A stretch of 64,000 nucleotides of DNA. Origin: Lumbricus rubellus (Eukaryota > Annelida > Clitellata > Crassiclitellata > Lumbricidae). The position numbers were made by a program, and so were the translations under genes. The notes beneath the pieces were generated by a model that ran no database searches, was not told the DNA's origin, and saw only the letters and a program-made list of their open reading frames with translations. Positions 1-13,293 of the stretch are shown one piece after another (position 1 is the stretch's first letter; each line of letters starts with the position of its first letter). The stretch lies in NCBI GenBank assembly GCA_945859605.1, contig OX243824.1:23519417-23583416 (forward strand), read 5' to 3'.

Positions 1-1675
1 CAGTTCAGACATGTACTGGAGTTTTATTAAACTAGGATGTACTCGTTCTGTTTCTCTGCTTGTCTGTTCAACTGTATTCCTGAATTGACGATATGGCTCT
101 AAGTGTTTGCTCACTGGAGCGTAACTATGTCTCATAATTATTATAACTTGCACGGTCACGGTGTTCAGTCAAGCGAAGAAAGTCTAAAGCTGTCTCGTGT
201 CTGTGGTGTCTGCTAGGGCGAACACATTAGTGTAGCCTAGCAGCATAAAAATTATGCTACAACTTTTTCTTACACAGTCATTCCGAAGACATCTACTGAA
301 AGACTGTCACCCCTTTCTAGATATACCGGTACTACCACTGGGTATACCCCACATTGTGTGCAAAGTTACAAGACAAACTTCTCTTTGCTGACTCCTTCCT
401 CTTTCATGATTCCTCCGGTTTAATGATTGGTTCGGGTCAAGGTGAGAATTGCTGTGGGGCTTGATGGGGCTAAACAAATTAGTTTTTCGTAGAGCCCCAA
501 TGTCCCATAGACTAGTAAAGTCTTCTTCTCACATCCCCACTTCACATGAGTCGTAGTCTGACCCTCTGTTAATACTGGTTCGACTACCGGTGTAGATATT
601 GTGAACCATTTTCGGCATCAATAGTATTGTGCCAGAAAGCAGTGTGAGAATTGTGGAAGAATAACTGGAGGTTGTACCATAATTCACTTGAAAATGGGGT
701 GTGAAAAATACTCTACTATGGCTCTAAGAAATACCGGGGTTGAAACCCCCTACAACCCGGCAATAATTATTCTTAGTCTGCCAGAAAGTGAAGACATTTA
801 AGAAATTGAAGACTGTTTTGTTTACATCTTCCTCATAAATATTATTTAGTCACTAGTGGTGTTCGAAGAATTTCGGCTGACTAATTTATTGAAAAATGAG
901 GGGCAGAAGCCATACGACCGCTACAAGAAACACGTACACAATAATTTTTATTTCCAAGCTGACAATGTGTAGGCATACATTGTGTCGTATGGTAGACATG
1001 CAGCCCACGTGTATAGAACGCATCATCTATTCCGTATATCAATCGATCCAGTGTCTCGTATGTAGTCTGCACGTATTGATTCTTCATTAGTATGTCCTTA
1101 TGAAAGGCATGCGCGGCTGACTGTTAGGCAGCTGGACGTGCGGCTGATGATTGTCATAGCTGTTGCCATGGTTGCGTTTGTTTCACCTTTATACCTGGAG
1201 GCTTATAGCAAAGGTGGGCCCAGCACTTACAGTTAAAGGCGAAATGATGATGGTGTTTGTCTTGCACATGGTTGAAAAGCACCAATTTAAGTACAGTGCT
1301 AGTCATTATGGAGTTAATGGTAGGCTACAGTGGTCCATTAATTAATCCGCCTTGTTCACATCCACCATCAATTCTTGTTACTATGACAACATGTAAATTG
1401 GATGCAGTAATTAAGCGTGTTGACTTAGTATATGCTGCATGCAGGTAATAAACATATATCTTGCCCACCTGTTGTTTCACAAATTCTCCCAGTGAAACAG
1501 GATAGGGCCTAATCTGGAGACATGCGTACTGTGTAGGGCTGTTACTGTAATGCCCACGATATACATGTAGCCTAGGCCTATGTAAATGTGATGCCCGTTA
1601 ATTCAGATCATGTGAAGATCGAAAGACGGCCTATATAGCCTACGTATTAGCCTAACATACATGCATATAATTATA
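1..1675. other. Intergenic sequence, no gene seen
   Basis: Only short open frames (under 70 codons) without recognisable protein motifs. The word aggcct and its extensions recur, as in other gene-poor parts of the window. No repeat boundary or RNA gene could be supported. Confidence 0.5.
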
Positions 1676-1751
1676 CATAGATACATACATACATACATAC
1701 ATACATACATACTACATACATAATACATACATACATACATACATACATACA

Positions 1752-1783
<32 letters not shown>

Positions 1784-2003
1784 CATACATATATACATGC
1801 GTAACATAAATACATACATACAATCTACATACATACATACATACTACATACATACATACATACATACATACATACATACATACATACATACATACATACA
1901 CATACATATATACATGCGTAACATACATACATACAATCATACATACATACATACATACATACATACATACATACATACATACATACATACATACATACAT
2001 GCA
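1676..2003. repeat. (ACAT)n microsatellite array
   Basis: Roughly 330 bp of tandem acat, interrupted by a few variant segments such as acatgcgtaacata, which itself recurs near 1795 and 1912. The long open frames here on both strands (MYVC-type and HTYI-type peptides) are products of the tetranucleotide and are not genes. Confidence 0.97.
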
Positions 2004-3708
2004 CAGGCTACAGACATTCGTACCTACATGTATAGTTGCATGTTTAGACCTACAAAGCCCTGGATACATGAAAATTACACGTGACGTTGATGTTATGAAT
2101 GTTAATTATGAAGAATTTCTGCAAAATTTATCTCACTGGCTCATTACCTATAAAAGGCTATAATAGGCTACTGGGATGCTAATGTTTTTACCATGATGGA
2201 CGTAGCTCACACACATTATGTGGATGGGAAAACCAGGTCTGAACCCAATAGACCAGGAACTTACGAGAACGGAGTATGGTGTGTAAGCAAATTGAGAGAG
2301 ATGAGCCTACAGATGAGCCGAGCTCAGGTCCTGGTTTTAGATCTGAATGACGTCAAATAAAATGCCTATAGGACATTATAATAATATTGCTTAGGCGTAC
2401 ATGTGTTGCTTTTGTTGAAAATCTATATTCAGCATGAGAAGCGTAGAAAAATAACTGGACATCAGACTATGATCCACGTGGAGTTGGGTGTGAAAATAAG
2501 TCTTTACTATAAAGCCCTTGGAAAGACATGGGGATCGACCCCCTCGCAATTCTTATCATGTATGTACCGGGGTATTGGATTTTACGTGACATTTTGATGG
2601 TTACGAATTAACACTGCCCTGCATTTGGTCCTGTCCTTGTCCTACCTACAGTTTAGTACAACCTGTTGCCACCGTGTCACCTGTGGTATGCTCTATAATT
2701 AAAGCGTGATTGCTAGACTTGATTTATGATTTAGCCTACACTGTTCTACAGGTTTCAGTCATAGTTTTCTGAGCAATGGTGGCGCAAAAGCAGAGAAAGC
2801 CACCACAAATATACACGTAGGCCTACGCTAGTACAAATCCCTTGGCCCTTGCTCTATTATAATAGTCGTGGTTCCTTTGTCACAAGGATGTCTAAATGTA
2901 ACCTCCCCTGAATTTATTTGTGGCATAAATCACTCCCTCCTTCCTGGTTACTAATGCTAACCAGGGCAGTCATACAGACTGCCCTGGTTATGTATGCTAT
3001 GGGCCTTGGCCATGGTTACAAAACGATGTTTGCATGCCCCTTCTTCACTGCCATGGTCTTGATATCAGTACTGTTGATATAGCCTACTGCATTGTAGACC
3101 TACTCAAAAACTAAAGCAAAAGGTCAACAGAAAATTCAAGCGCAAGAGAAAATGCCTCCGTCCAGACGAAGTCCACGTGTTTCTCACACAAATTCTACGT
3201 AGGTCTACCTATTTCTCAACGTAAAGCCATGCATGCAGTCTGGCTTTTTCTAGCCTTTTTCTGCCGGTTCTGACTTTTTGAAAATTCAGAGTGGCAGCCC
3301 AGGTCGTTTCCACTTCTGAACCGTTGAAGGACTAAGGAGGCTCTTTCACACAGGTCTAGGTCTATAACCTGCTTTGTATTGCGTAGATTTCCCACCTGCG
3401 ATTGCATTTGATACTCGTGAACGGTGAAATAGTCCATAATATTATGTAAATGTATGTGTCAACATAACCTATAGAACTTGCTTGACTCAACGTTAAATCG
3501 GCTTAGGCTATAAACAGTAGGCCAACCTGCTTAAAATTCAGATGAAAGCGTAGCCACCCTTAAACATGCACACGGTCTCAATATGCTATATAGCCTACCT
3601 TAATTTAGGCATAGCTTGGCTACCTGTATTTAGGCTGAAGGACGAAAGCTAAGCTTAGGCCTACACATTAAATGAATCAAAGGTTTTTAAGATGTTCTTC
3701 TAACCAAC
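2004..3708. other. Intergenic sequence, no gene seen
   Basis: No coding pattern with splice sites or recognisable protein motif on either strand. taggcctac words are frequent. The minus-strand frame at 3216-3437 has no recognisable homology. Confidence 0.45.
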
Positions 3709-4064
3709 GGAGACTTTATTTCGAAGCAGATTCTCCCCGGCGGTTCTGCTCAAGAATAAATCCCCCACCCCGAAGAGTAGGCTATATTCTGAAATAAAGT
3801 CTCCGGGGGGAAAGGAGAATATCTCCTCCGCCTACGAAATATAAAAGTCTACCCCGTTGAGCGTGTAGGCCTATTCGGTTACGGTCGCATAAAATTTACA
3901 GGAGAGAAGGTTAAACGGTTAACTTAGTTTACGCTGCTGAATTATTTAACACGAACAAGTATAGGCTACAGGGGCCTACGTTTACATCAGAAAAGTCTTC
4001 TAATATAGATTTTCAGCGAGGGGCAGACTCTGTTTCTGGGGTAGACTTTATATCGTGACACCGG
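3709..4064. mobile_element. Dispersed repeat copy, related to 59162-59556
   Basis: The block from the ggagactttatttcg region to the gtgacaccgg end matches, with divergence, the block at 59162-59556 in the same orientation. Shared landmarks in the same order are gaaataaagtctccgggggg, a cctacgaaat/ccacgaaac stretch, ttatttaacacgaac, attttcagc and cgtgacaccgg. The left boundary is less certain than the right one. It is probably a non-autonomous DNA element, because the 59-kb copy has inverted ends. The class is not assigned. Confidence 0.6.
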
Positions 4065-4745
4065 TTACGAACACTTGGTTGTTGTCGGCTTAGGCATGGA
4101 TACTTTTTTTATATAGGCTAGTTAACTGGGTCGAGTTTTAAGTTCTTACCTAACGCCCAGTATAGGCCTACCCTAAACAGCACAATTTAACGACGCAACT
4201 ATCATTGGTCTCGTATCACACATTGTCATTCGTCTAGTCTAGTGAATGCATTATTAATAATAGGTTTACAGATCATGGATGATAAGATTCTCGCACGATT
4301 TGCTTAGGCTAGTCGTTAATGAAACATAATGATGTCATTTTGTTCAACAGAAAAACTTATGCAGATGAGAAGTTGACAGCACTACATGACGGCGGCTTTA
4401 GCTGTAGGTTTAAACCCATTCTCGTGACGGAATATTGGCTATAATATTGTCCCTATGTTTCGAACTGTTATAATTATTATATGCACAGTCACGAGTCTCA
4501 CGACCCCAATGCAGCTGCTGACGTGACCCTTGGATTGGTGCCAATTGCCGTCAACTTATTCAGGCGAGCATTTTGAAGTGGCTCGCCTAGCAAGAGCACC
4601 ACAGTTGTACCTATTCGCTTTTAATGGGGCAGGTTCAAGACTATTATAAAATTATTATTATTGGTGAGGCTGTCATAAGTGCTGGGACTTTTACCAGTGT
4701 GGGTCATTCCTCCTTCCTTTTTCTGCTTCTGAATAAGCAATGGAC

Positions 4746-4912
4746 CAGTGGTGTAGTGGGAGGGGAACGCGGGGGAACGCCGTTCCCCCACTTTTTTCCA
4801 GGGATAATGGAATATTATTAATAATACTACTTCTAATATTATTATTATAAAGAGCGTTCCCCCACTTCATAAAGAGCGTTCCCCCACTTCATTTTTTAGG
4901 ACTACACCACTG
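4746..4912. mobile_element. 167-bp hAT-like MITE with 8-bp target duplication
   Basis: The element starts cagtggtgtagt and ends actacaccactg, a 12-bp perfect terminal inverted repeat. It is flanked on both sides by caatggac (4738-4745 and 4913-4920), a perfect 8-bp duplication. An 8-bp duplication and CA..TG ends are typical of hAT transposons. The interior holds three copies of cgttcccccactt and no coding capacity. Confidence 0.88.
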
Positions 4913-5092
4913 CAATGGACATTATAATTATGTGATACGAAATAGCCCTAGTTGCAGTAGAATATAGCCTAAGCAAGAACAGACTGTAAACGTTATATAA
5001 TTGTTTTCATAATTCATATAATTTATATATTTATACACCCAAAGAGCATGCATATACAGTTATGTAGGGCTGTAGGCCTATGTGCACAACTG

Positions 5093-5193
5093 ACATACAT
5101 GCATAAAAATTGCATAGAAAGAAATGCAAACATACATACATAATATGTATGTATGTTTGCATTTCTTTCTATGCAATTTTTATGCATGTATGT
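5093..5193. repeat. 101-bp perfect palindrome
   Basis: Two 49-nt arms (5093-5141 and 5145-5193) are exact reverse complements around the 3-nt spacer aat. The arms include the segment gcataaaaattgcatagaaa. A transcript or single strand would form a 49-bp uninterrupted hairpin. It sits between acat-rich sequences and has no evident gene. Confidence 0.93.
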
Positions 5194-5231
5194 ATATATT
5201 ATATAGGCCTACATAACAAATATATTATGCC

Positions 5232-5325
5232 AACATACATACATACATACATACATACATACATACATACATACATACATACATACATACATACATACAT
5301 ACATACATACATACAGATCTGCATG
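5232..5325. repeat. (ACAT)n microsatellite
   Basis: About 90 bp of near-perfect tandem acat directly beyond the palindrome. Confidence 0.95.
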
Positions 5326-5689
5326 CATACCTACATACTTATGTAGATATAATTATACATTGTTTGTCTCCTTTGGGAAATTTAGATAAATTCCCCTACC
5401 AAGCCCAAACATGTCAAGCACTTTTGTCAACAGTTGAGTCGTTCTCGGTTCAGTAGGCCTATTATAATAATAGGCCTACTAGTTGTTCTTGGTTCAGTAT
5501 TGATATGTACATGTATTTGCTAACAAAAAGGTTTGCTGTCGCCACCTACCGAATGAAAAATCATATGTATTCAGAGCGAAAGCGCATAATGCGCATCTAC
5601 CACCATCTGCTGAATGCAAATGCTGAACTGTATGTGTGCAGCACTATGTATAGAATATATACACACGATAAGGCCCTTATGAAGTTTCT

Positions 5690-5745
5690 ATACATACATA
5701 CATACATTATACATACATACATACATACATACATACATACATGCA
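5690..5745. repeat. (ACAT)n microsatellite, short
   Basis: Tandem acat units with one interruption (cattat). This is the third acat array within 4 kb. Confidence 0.9.
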
Positions 5746-6560
5746 CACATGCATGCATAGTAGCCTACAGCAGACCATAGGCTACTACTGTTAGAGGCAC
5801 TTTTAAAAAGTTAACAATACAATTGCCGCAATAGGCCTAAGACATAACGTACAATTATTTGAGTCTTTGAGAACGAAAAAATTAGTATTTCCTGTGCGAA
5901 ATAATTTGAACGATCCCCAGATTGCCCAGAATACTATCGTAGGCCTCCTTCGAACCGAAAATCCTCACACATTTATTGGCCCTACACGAAAATAAATTTG
6001 ACAAGAGACCTTTGAATACTCAACTCATATTGAACTATATTCTAGGTCTTATATCAGGCCTACTGGTCAATAATTTAGTCTTCAAAAAGAACTTTAGAGC
6101 CTACCGTCGTAGAATAGCCTATCACATTCGTTTTCTGATCGAAATTCCGGATGATTTATATTCCAAGCAGGGTAACATTTCTCGTCAAACTTTCGATAAT
6201 TAGGCCTGCTGGTCAATACGTGTCATCAAATAGAACATCAGTTATTCGCTTTTTCTAATCGAATCTAATTTTTCTACGTCATCTGATCGACGAATTTATG
6301 TAATTTTCTTCACTTGAAATGTCAAGTCGAATAATTATTTCAAGTAAAATTGAATCTCGCTCGATCGTTTCGTTTCCAAGCAACTAAAATCAGTTCAGAT
6401 GACGTCATCGGAAAAATTGAAAGATGACGTCACGTCCTTAGTAAATTTATGTATAAGTTTTGTCGTTGATTTGCAAAGTAGGCTAATCAGTAAGCAAGTA
6501 ATTTAATTTCCAAGTCTACCCTACCCTAGTGCGTAATTATTGCATTGTACTGTATGTCTG
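5746..6560. other. Intergenic sequence, no gene seen
   Basis: The short frame at 5976-6203 has no recognisable motif. From 6240 to 6440 there are several gacgtca/tcgatcg-like short palindromic words, but no feature could be defined. Confidence 0.4.
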
Positions 6561-6784
6561 TGTGTGCACTTGTTATAGCGTCCCTTCAAGATTACTACTC
6601 AGAAGCGCTCCCGACTACAGCGCGGACACTGAATCAGAGTTTCACGCCGAAGCGCGGAGCAATTGCGAGTGAAGTAGCCTACTTGCCAAAGGCCCCTACG
6701 CGGCTGCTTGAGGTGGATTCGAACCTGCAACCCTCCCCTCCGGCTACAGGGCAATGAACATACCAACTACACCACCGCGCCCCG
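6561..6784 (-). mobile_element. tRNA-derived SINE (family A), full-length, minus strand
   Basis: On the minus strand it begins ggggcgcggtggtgtagttgg. A pol III B box ggttcgaatcc (plus strand 6715-6725) follows, then the body cttcggcgtgaaactctga, and the 3' end gggagcgcttctgagtag...tataacaagtgcaca. The same order is seen at 36123, 41712 and 52373. The A-box-like ggtggtgtagt and the B box spacing identify a tRNA head. The open frame at 6545-6757 lies within this element and is not a gene. Confidence 0.88.
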
Positions 6785-9700
6785 TAGTATCTAGTCTATA
6801 AATTTATAAAGTGCCTCTCAATTTCAATTCATTCCCTGCAAAGATAAAACTCCCACACATCCGAAGTATTTTCTTTTCTGATAACATCGTAACAATGCAG
6901 ACACAATCTTTGACAGGAAATTTCGTAGTGCCAATATTTCAAGTGCACAATGGACTTTGCTATCACTGCACAGAGGTGAGAGAGTTGAAATTCTTGCTCA
7001 CCGAACATAAACTGAAATTTATTACGCTTTCTCAACACAGATACCAAAGCAAAGATGATGACCCAAAAATAAACACAAGTAACCCCTTGCCCTCAAAAGA
7101 ATCATAATACTACAGACTCTTTTCAAACTCACTTCATCGCACAAAACAAAATAATAAGTTAAACCAAACACACTATTTAACTATCAACCAAAGGTTACAT
7201 TCCATTCTTATCTGGTAATTATTTTAAAAATTCCTTTAAAAACCCAGATATCCTATTGCAGAAACAGATAGTTGCATGCTAAATGTATTAGAACACAGAA
7301 TTTATAATCCGACCAAATAACATTGTGATCACTTAACCATTATTTTTATGTTTTGTTGCATGATTCCCTTTGAGCATGTAGGCCTAACCCATAACAGACT
7401 CAAATAGAGTCCACATGGGACCTACCTAGAGCTCATAATTTATGAGACTTGCATAGAGCGCCACCTATAAGTAATCCTCTGGAAATGCTGGCATCATATG
7501 CAGATGCAAAACACACAAGAATGATGAGCTCAACAGTAAACTTGCTGAATAAGACTTATCATTATACATCAGCTATGCAGCATGGAAACAGTATGCAGCT
7601 CACCAATTCATAAAATGTGGAAAAAGCACAAACTGTCTACACAGGCCATACTGTCTATACACAGATCTGCCATACAGTGGTTGAGACTTGCCCCAACCAG
7701 CTCCCACATCTGCATCCTCGCTACGCAACAAATAAAATTTGGCAAGTGAATGCAATAACAAATTTCAACGGACGGGCAAGACATATTAAGAGACTCTTTA
7801 CAGATCACATTGTTCGGTAGCGTCCAACTATTAACTTTAACAAATAATCACAATAATTTTACAAGTTTATTACAGTGGTAGTAAAAATGGTACAATTTCA
7901 CAAGATTGTACAAACAGTGGCTGTATGCAACTGAGATTATCTTTACATAATTACAAGCTCAGTTATTTTATGCATAACCTGACTTTAAGATATGCATAAG
8001 ATATTTAGTCATTGAAAACATCACGTTAGTCCCTTTATTATTATATCAATAAAACATGTTATATCAGTGCAGCCATTTCAACCATTCACTCAACCCAAAT
8101 ATCTAAAAGTACCGGTACATTAGCTCAAATTATGCAATTTTCTTAGCACCTTTAAACTTTCAAAAAAAAATTGAGTACCGGGTAATAGATAACTGCTCCA
8201 TATATTTTAACAACATTCTCTTATGATTCGATTAAAACAGCAAAACACATTTATTTAACCTATATTACGCTACATCATCGGTCAATATGTTCACATGCAT
8301 ATACTGTGATATGCATAAAATATTTACACACTCATACACGTATGCGCACGCACGCATAAGTAAGTGCAAACAAACATCTAAATATTATTTGAGATACCAG
8401 TTCTACAAGTAATTTATCTAAATAAATTTTTTTTCCAACAGATATAGCCCCAGCTCTGACTTTAATCAAGAACCTTAACAAACAGCACTATAAACCCATC
8501 AACGTAAAAAACATGTATTTAAGATCAACCCAACTTCAGTATATAGAGATCTGACTGAACATTTCAACTTCCCAGAAAAAATTAATAATAATAATAATAA
8601 TCTTCGCTTAATTTCCGACTCACGCAATGCAGTATGATTATAATCAGTACAAGTTTAATAGATGGATCACACGTTATTAAAGGAGTCGAATCTACATGCC
8701 AGATAATCTTATTGCAAAACAATTCTTTCACAAGACATTAAGCTTCAATTCAGCAAAATCCAAATAGAGCTGCATAAATTTCTATTAGGAATTGAAGCTC
8801 ATTTCTTGCAAAAACCTCATTTAAAACACCGTTAAAAGCAATGCAATTAGAACACAATCTGACAGATTGCCTGCTATTAAAAGATACTTCAACAACAGCA
8901 ACAATGACAGCACATAACAAAAGTCTGATATAATAGGCCTCAAAACTTTCTCTAAGATCAAAACAAACTGTGTGTGCCGTTTGATGACAACACATGTAAG
9001 TTTCCACTGGTTTACACAATGCAAAATAAAACAATAAGATTCTTATTATGTTGTCTACCTAAGATCAAAAAGTGCACACACGACCAAACAACACTGTTGG
9101 TGCTGAGCAATTGTGAGTAAACAAAGTGACCCAGTCCCCATGCAGTACCCCATGGGTAAGACTTGACCAGACCCCACAATATGGCAACAGCTCTAAACAA
9201 TCAACTATGATTCCCCACAATCCGTCATGCATGTGCATAGATTTCATGACACACTTCTAAGGATATAGGAATGACAAAAACTATCATGGACAAACACAGG
9301 TCTGGGCCCACATGCATGAGAGGGCATAACTCTTACTCCTAGCTTAAATCTGGCCTAGCAGGATAACTCCGTATACATGGGTCAAGATTAGTGAGTTATG
9401 CTGGGTATAACGCTATTCCAGATTAACCTATGCCTGGTCATATGCATACGGCCCTGTCCTAGGCCGTATGGTCTATTAACAATGACACTGTTTTAGACTT
9501 CATTGCAAAGGAAAAGAATGCTCTGGCACACACTAGCAAAAAAGCTCTTCGTCATGATACATTGACAAATGTATTTACGTCTTGCATCAATTTAAAAAGT
9601 GCCAGCACAAAAATTATTCATTATTTACACAGTGCCCTGAATTAAAGTTTACAATACAAGAGATTATTTAATTCGTGCTAAGCCACCAAATAATGGACAA

Positions 9701-10399
9701 CTGTACAAGTGCATCATGAATAATGAATAATAATCATAATAAAACAACAAAATTCATTTATGAATTCAAACTGACAGGTATGCTATAAGTACATTAGTAA
9801 CAGATGATAACAAGTTTAATGGAAGTTGAATTTAACTTTATGGTAGCCTACAAGGCGTCTATCTACCCTAATGCTCATTTAGCAGTCACTCCCATAATTA
9901 TGGGACAAGCAAGTATCAAACCAGAGTCTTTCTGATCTACATGACAGCATGTTACCATTCAACCACCTTCAAAGCACTTAAGCAGTTTGAATATTAAAAG
10001 ATTCCCCAGGCTTTTTCTCTTGAGAAACTGTCCTGCAAGAAACTATAACATGTACAGAGCATTCTCGAATACAAACATCAAAAGGGGTCTAAAATCAGCA
10101 TAAGAAACTCCCAAGAGTTTCTCTTGAGTTAAGTTCAAAGCGAGGGCCATGAGATCAGTTCATGAGTTGGGCTGGACCCTTTGTCCTAATACAGTTGGCC
10201 TTATAATTGTCCTTGACCCTCTACACCAATGCAATGTTCAAAATATATCTTGCGCTGAATATATCGCCCCCTCCCAATTTACCTCTAAGAGCTATGCTGC
10301 CTTGAATCAAGTTAGGCATCCATGGATATCGTTCCCTATGCTCTGCCAAAAAGTGAATCCTCTTTGTTCCTTTTGCTCGTACTGCAACCACGAAATGGT
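6785..10399. other. AT-rich intergenic sequence
   Basis: No exon with recognisable coding content was found on either strand. The taggcct word becomes rare here compared with 1-6.5 kb. The frame at 6811-7107 (98 codons) has an MPLNFNSFPAK start but no motif known to me, and I do not call it a gene. A small (aat)n run lies near 8585. This region was also searched, without success, for the missing 3' end of PRKAB. Confidence 0.45.
8602..8700. repeat. Partial copy of unclassified dispersed repeat (family R1)
   Basis: Shares cgcaatgcagtatgatta and a following ggagtcgaat segment with copies at 18352-18582 and 21658-21895. Only the first ~100 bp of the family is present here. Confidence 0.6.
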
Positions 10400-10578
10400 T
10401 GACCCAGTGAACTGGAATGGCCTTCTTTGAGCTACGCCTACACCCTGGGACTCTACCAGATCCTTTTTCACAAAACTTAAAACTGTTCTTTTTGTGAGTG
10501 CTGGAGTCGGGAGCGCCCCTGAGTAGTTTCGTTGAAGAGGTGTTATAAATAAGTTTCTGACTGAACAAATGAACGAAT
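10400..10578 (+). mobile_element. LINE 3' tail fragment (family A tail)
   Basis: Contains a decayed WNGL-type peptide coding stretch (aactggaatggcc), the usual C-terminal region of several LINE reverse transcriptases. Then comes the 3' tail gggagcgcccctgagtag...gttataaataagtttctg. The tail is shared with the SINE family A 3' end and with the fragments at 29530, 38521 and 45040. Confidence 0.6.
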
Positions 10579-11070
10579 TTGTCTCAGCCATCCGCTTGCA
10601 GCCCTTAACTTTAACAACAGATTTTCAAAGGGCATTAAAAAAATTCCATTGCATAAAAGCAACGAATTTAGTGGCAGTCTATAATTCTTAAAGTCAAACA
10701 CCAGCCAATTTAGTCATGAAGAAAGATAAATTATAATCACAAAACAAAACGAACAGAAATTACTGGGAAAATAGCACTGGGCATGGAAAGGAAAATGGTT
10801 ATATAAGGTAGAATATGTACAGCAGCAGCAGCGGAGATAACTGATAAACTATTCTAGCAATTAGAAACAATAACAACTCACAAACTGCATCATATAATTA
10901 TGAACAATGAACATAATTTATACAATATATCAGAATCAAATTAACAAACAAGCAGGATGGTGAATAATAATTGTGGCAGGTATAGCAACTAAAAACAAAT
11001 TATAAGTACTGCAACTGTGATGAAAATATGATATTGATCTGATGAGTGATGACGATGATGATGTCACTGA

Positions 11071-11145
11071 TTAACCCTTTAATGCCGGAGGGTATAGGAT
11101 TTCCCATACCATTTTAATACTACCATCTCGGCATTAAAGGGTTAA
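11071..11145. mobile_element. 75-bp TTAA-flanked mini-element
   Basis: Bounded by ttaa at each end. Inverted ends ccctttaatgccg and cggcattaaaggg are exact complements (13 bp). A second copy (17209-17279) shares the interior ggtataggatttccca. TTAA flanks fit piggyBac-type or Kolobok-type target choice; the class cannot be fixed from so short an element. Confidence 0.82.
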
Positions 11146-12323
11146 ACGACTTAACCCACAGTCATAATTGATTATAATCGATGTAATATTATTTCAAACA
11201 GCCCCTGGGTGCACTGAACTTTAGGGTAAGAAATTATCAGTATCATGAGTCACACACAAGTACATGGTTTTTATATGGTCTCAACCCTGATCAAAGCAAC
11301 AGCAATGGAACTGCTATTATAGCAAGTATTTTATCAAGTACTTCACGTGCAAATGCTCGAAGGGACATAAAACAACGTTATAATACATAAAAGAAAGTGT
11401 TAACATGGTAATAAGAGGTGCAAATTAACCCACAAATTCAATGAAATTGCTAAAATATTAGCATCAAACAAGTCATGAATCTAAACACCATTCTGGTAAT
11501 AAATTCCTTTCCAATCAATGAATCACAACGTGGTATCTCTAGATTATGAGAGCAAGGGCTAAGGGAGTATCAAGTTACTCGTTCTGGCAGGAGAAGAGTA
11601 GCTGTTTGTGAGGAGCCCTTGTAGCAGTATGGCCGCGTTACGGCGCCATATAAATTGTCGTTATTATTATTATTATTATGCCCAAGGTCACTGAGGATAG
11701 AAGCAAATAGGGATTCATCTGCCTTAGAATAGAACATATCAAGTGTAGAAGTACCGGTACTATTTGGCAAAAACCTATCATATCGCCTTTCTAATAATAG
11801 CGGTCTGACCCTTGTTTGCAAAACCCACCATGCTGGTGATGAATAAAGCATTTGCACCCAATTCCGTAGCCAGGATTTTGTTTTGGGGGTGTTTACTCGA
11901 CCTTAAGCAAGCCGACAAGCAACCGAATCAACTGACTAAAGGGGTTTGAGAAGCACCGTGAGCTCTCTCATAGCGCTGCTGGATCTAACATACGGTACTG
12001 TAAAATATCACATAGAAATAAGAGTCTAAAAATGAAATCACATTAGTTCTTACATCGTGGGTGCTAATAAATGCATTATTTCATTTTTACATAAATCATT
12101 TAGGGGGGGGGGTGTTCAAACACCCTAAGCATCTCTTAGCTATCGTCTTATTTGCACCAAAAAGACGAGAAGTGCGTAAAATGATTGCTTTGTAAACCAA
12201 CAATTAGTGAAATATTATATTCCTGTTAGCACACACAAAATTGATTCATCAACGCTAAAAAATTAGATAATATGCAAACAAAGTATCTGTAATTGCCTTT
12301 CTTATCCACAGATAAATTGGATA
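11146..12323. other. Intergenic sequence, no gene seen
   Basis: The minus-strand frame 11570-11857 (95 codons) has no recognisable motif. From 11870 to 12130 there are G-rich runs (ttttgggggtgtt and gggggggggtgttc) resembling ends of decayed DNA transposons, but no flanking duplication could be shown. Confidence 0.4.
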
Positions 12324-12714
12324 AGGCCTAAAAAAATGTTGTGTTTCCGGTAACAGAGCTAAAAAAATTGGGTAGGTAGGTCTGAAAATATTTCTATTTT
12401 GGTAAAATATTTTTATGCAGTGACTATCCAAAAAAGTATACCCCACTAGTCTTTTTTGCACGCTGAAACAAAGTACGTGTTCTAAGCAAGTATAAACTGC
12501 GTATTTCCCGACTGTCTGCACCTAAAACTGCTTTAGAAAGAGTCCTATTAATTTCATTTTGTTGACGTCTCTTATGTTATGTCAAGACAAATGTTAAAAA
12601 AATATTTTGTAATTTTTTTTATTTTTTATTTTTTTTTACACAAATATTTGAGTCGCGGCCGTAAAAATGGGTCGGTCGGGTTACCGGAAACACAACAATT
12701 TTTTTTACGCCTAA
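12324..12714. mobile_element. ~390-bp inverted-repeat DNA element
   Basis: The left end ggcctaaaaaaatgttgtgt continues into ttccggtaac. It is mirrored on the right by gttaccggaaacacaacaa leading to ttttttacgcc. The inverted repeats are about 30 bp with small differences. A convincing target duplication was not found, so the class stays open. The frames at 12255-12521 and 12579-12857 overlap it and are not genes. Confidence 0.65.
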
Positions 12715-13293
12715 TGAACACAAACGGTGAAAAGTGGAGCGTTATACCACAAGAAATCACCAAATGCAGCAGTTCAGGTATGACTTCCAAAAGAGACCAA
12801 GCACTAAGTAAATGTTCAATAGAAATTTATGAAACTGCAACATTACGGAAGGCGTGACAATCCACTGAAATACAGTGAGGTAACGCAGACCAAGAACACA
12901 ACATCTATGGATATGATGTTTTTCGAGAGATATACTGTACTTGGCAGACAATTTCCATAGAACCAGACAACTACACATAACTCAGAATGTCAGATATTCT
13001 GCATCAGACTACACCAGAAATTTTCTGGGATTTTTCCACCTTCAAAAACCAGAGACATCCATTCAATATTCCACAAACCAGATAAACCCAATTGGGATTG
13101 TCATTATTGGTAGACATGTATAATTGTACATAATAGTTGCACGGTCTCATAAAAATATACTCCAAACAAAAAGCCTCAAATATCAGTAAAATTGTGGAGT
13201 TGCAATATAAAGGTCCTTTAGATAACTTATTCCTCTGAGATATGTGCTAATCCAAACAAAACATCCACCGCATTTTAACAAGCCCCTTTCAAT

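Noticed and set aside
1603..2084. Open frames of 70-132 codons on both strands
   Set aside because: Translations of the acat microsatellite (MYVC and HTYI repeats).
11941..11965. Minus-strand LTVLLKPL-stop as the missing PRKAB C-terminus
   Set aside because: Superficially like the family's VTTLLYKPI end, but the upstream codons do not match (no YKKKY or HLYALS) and no acceptor fits.
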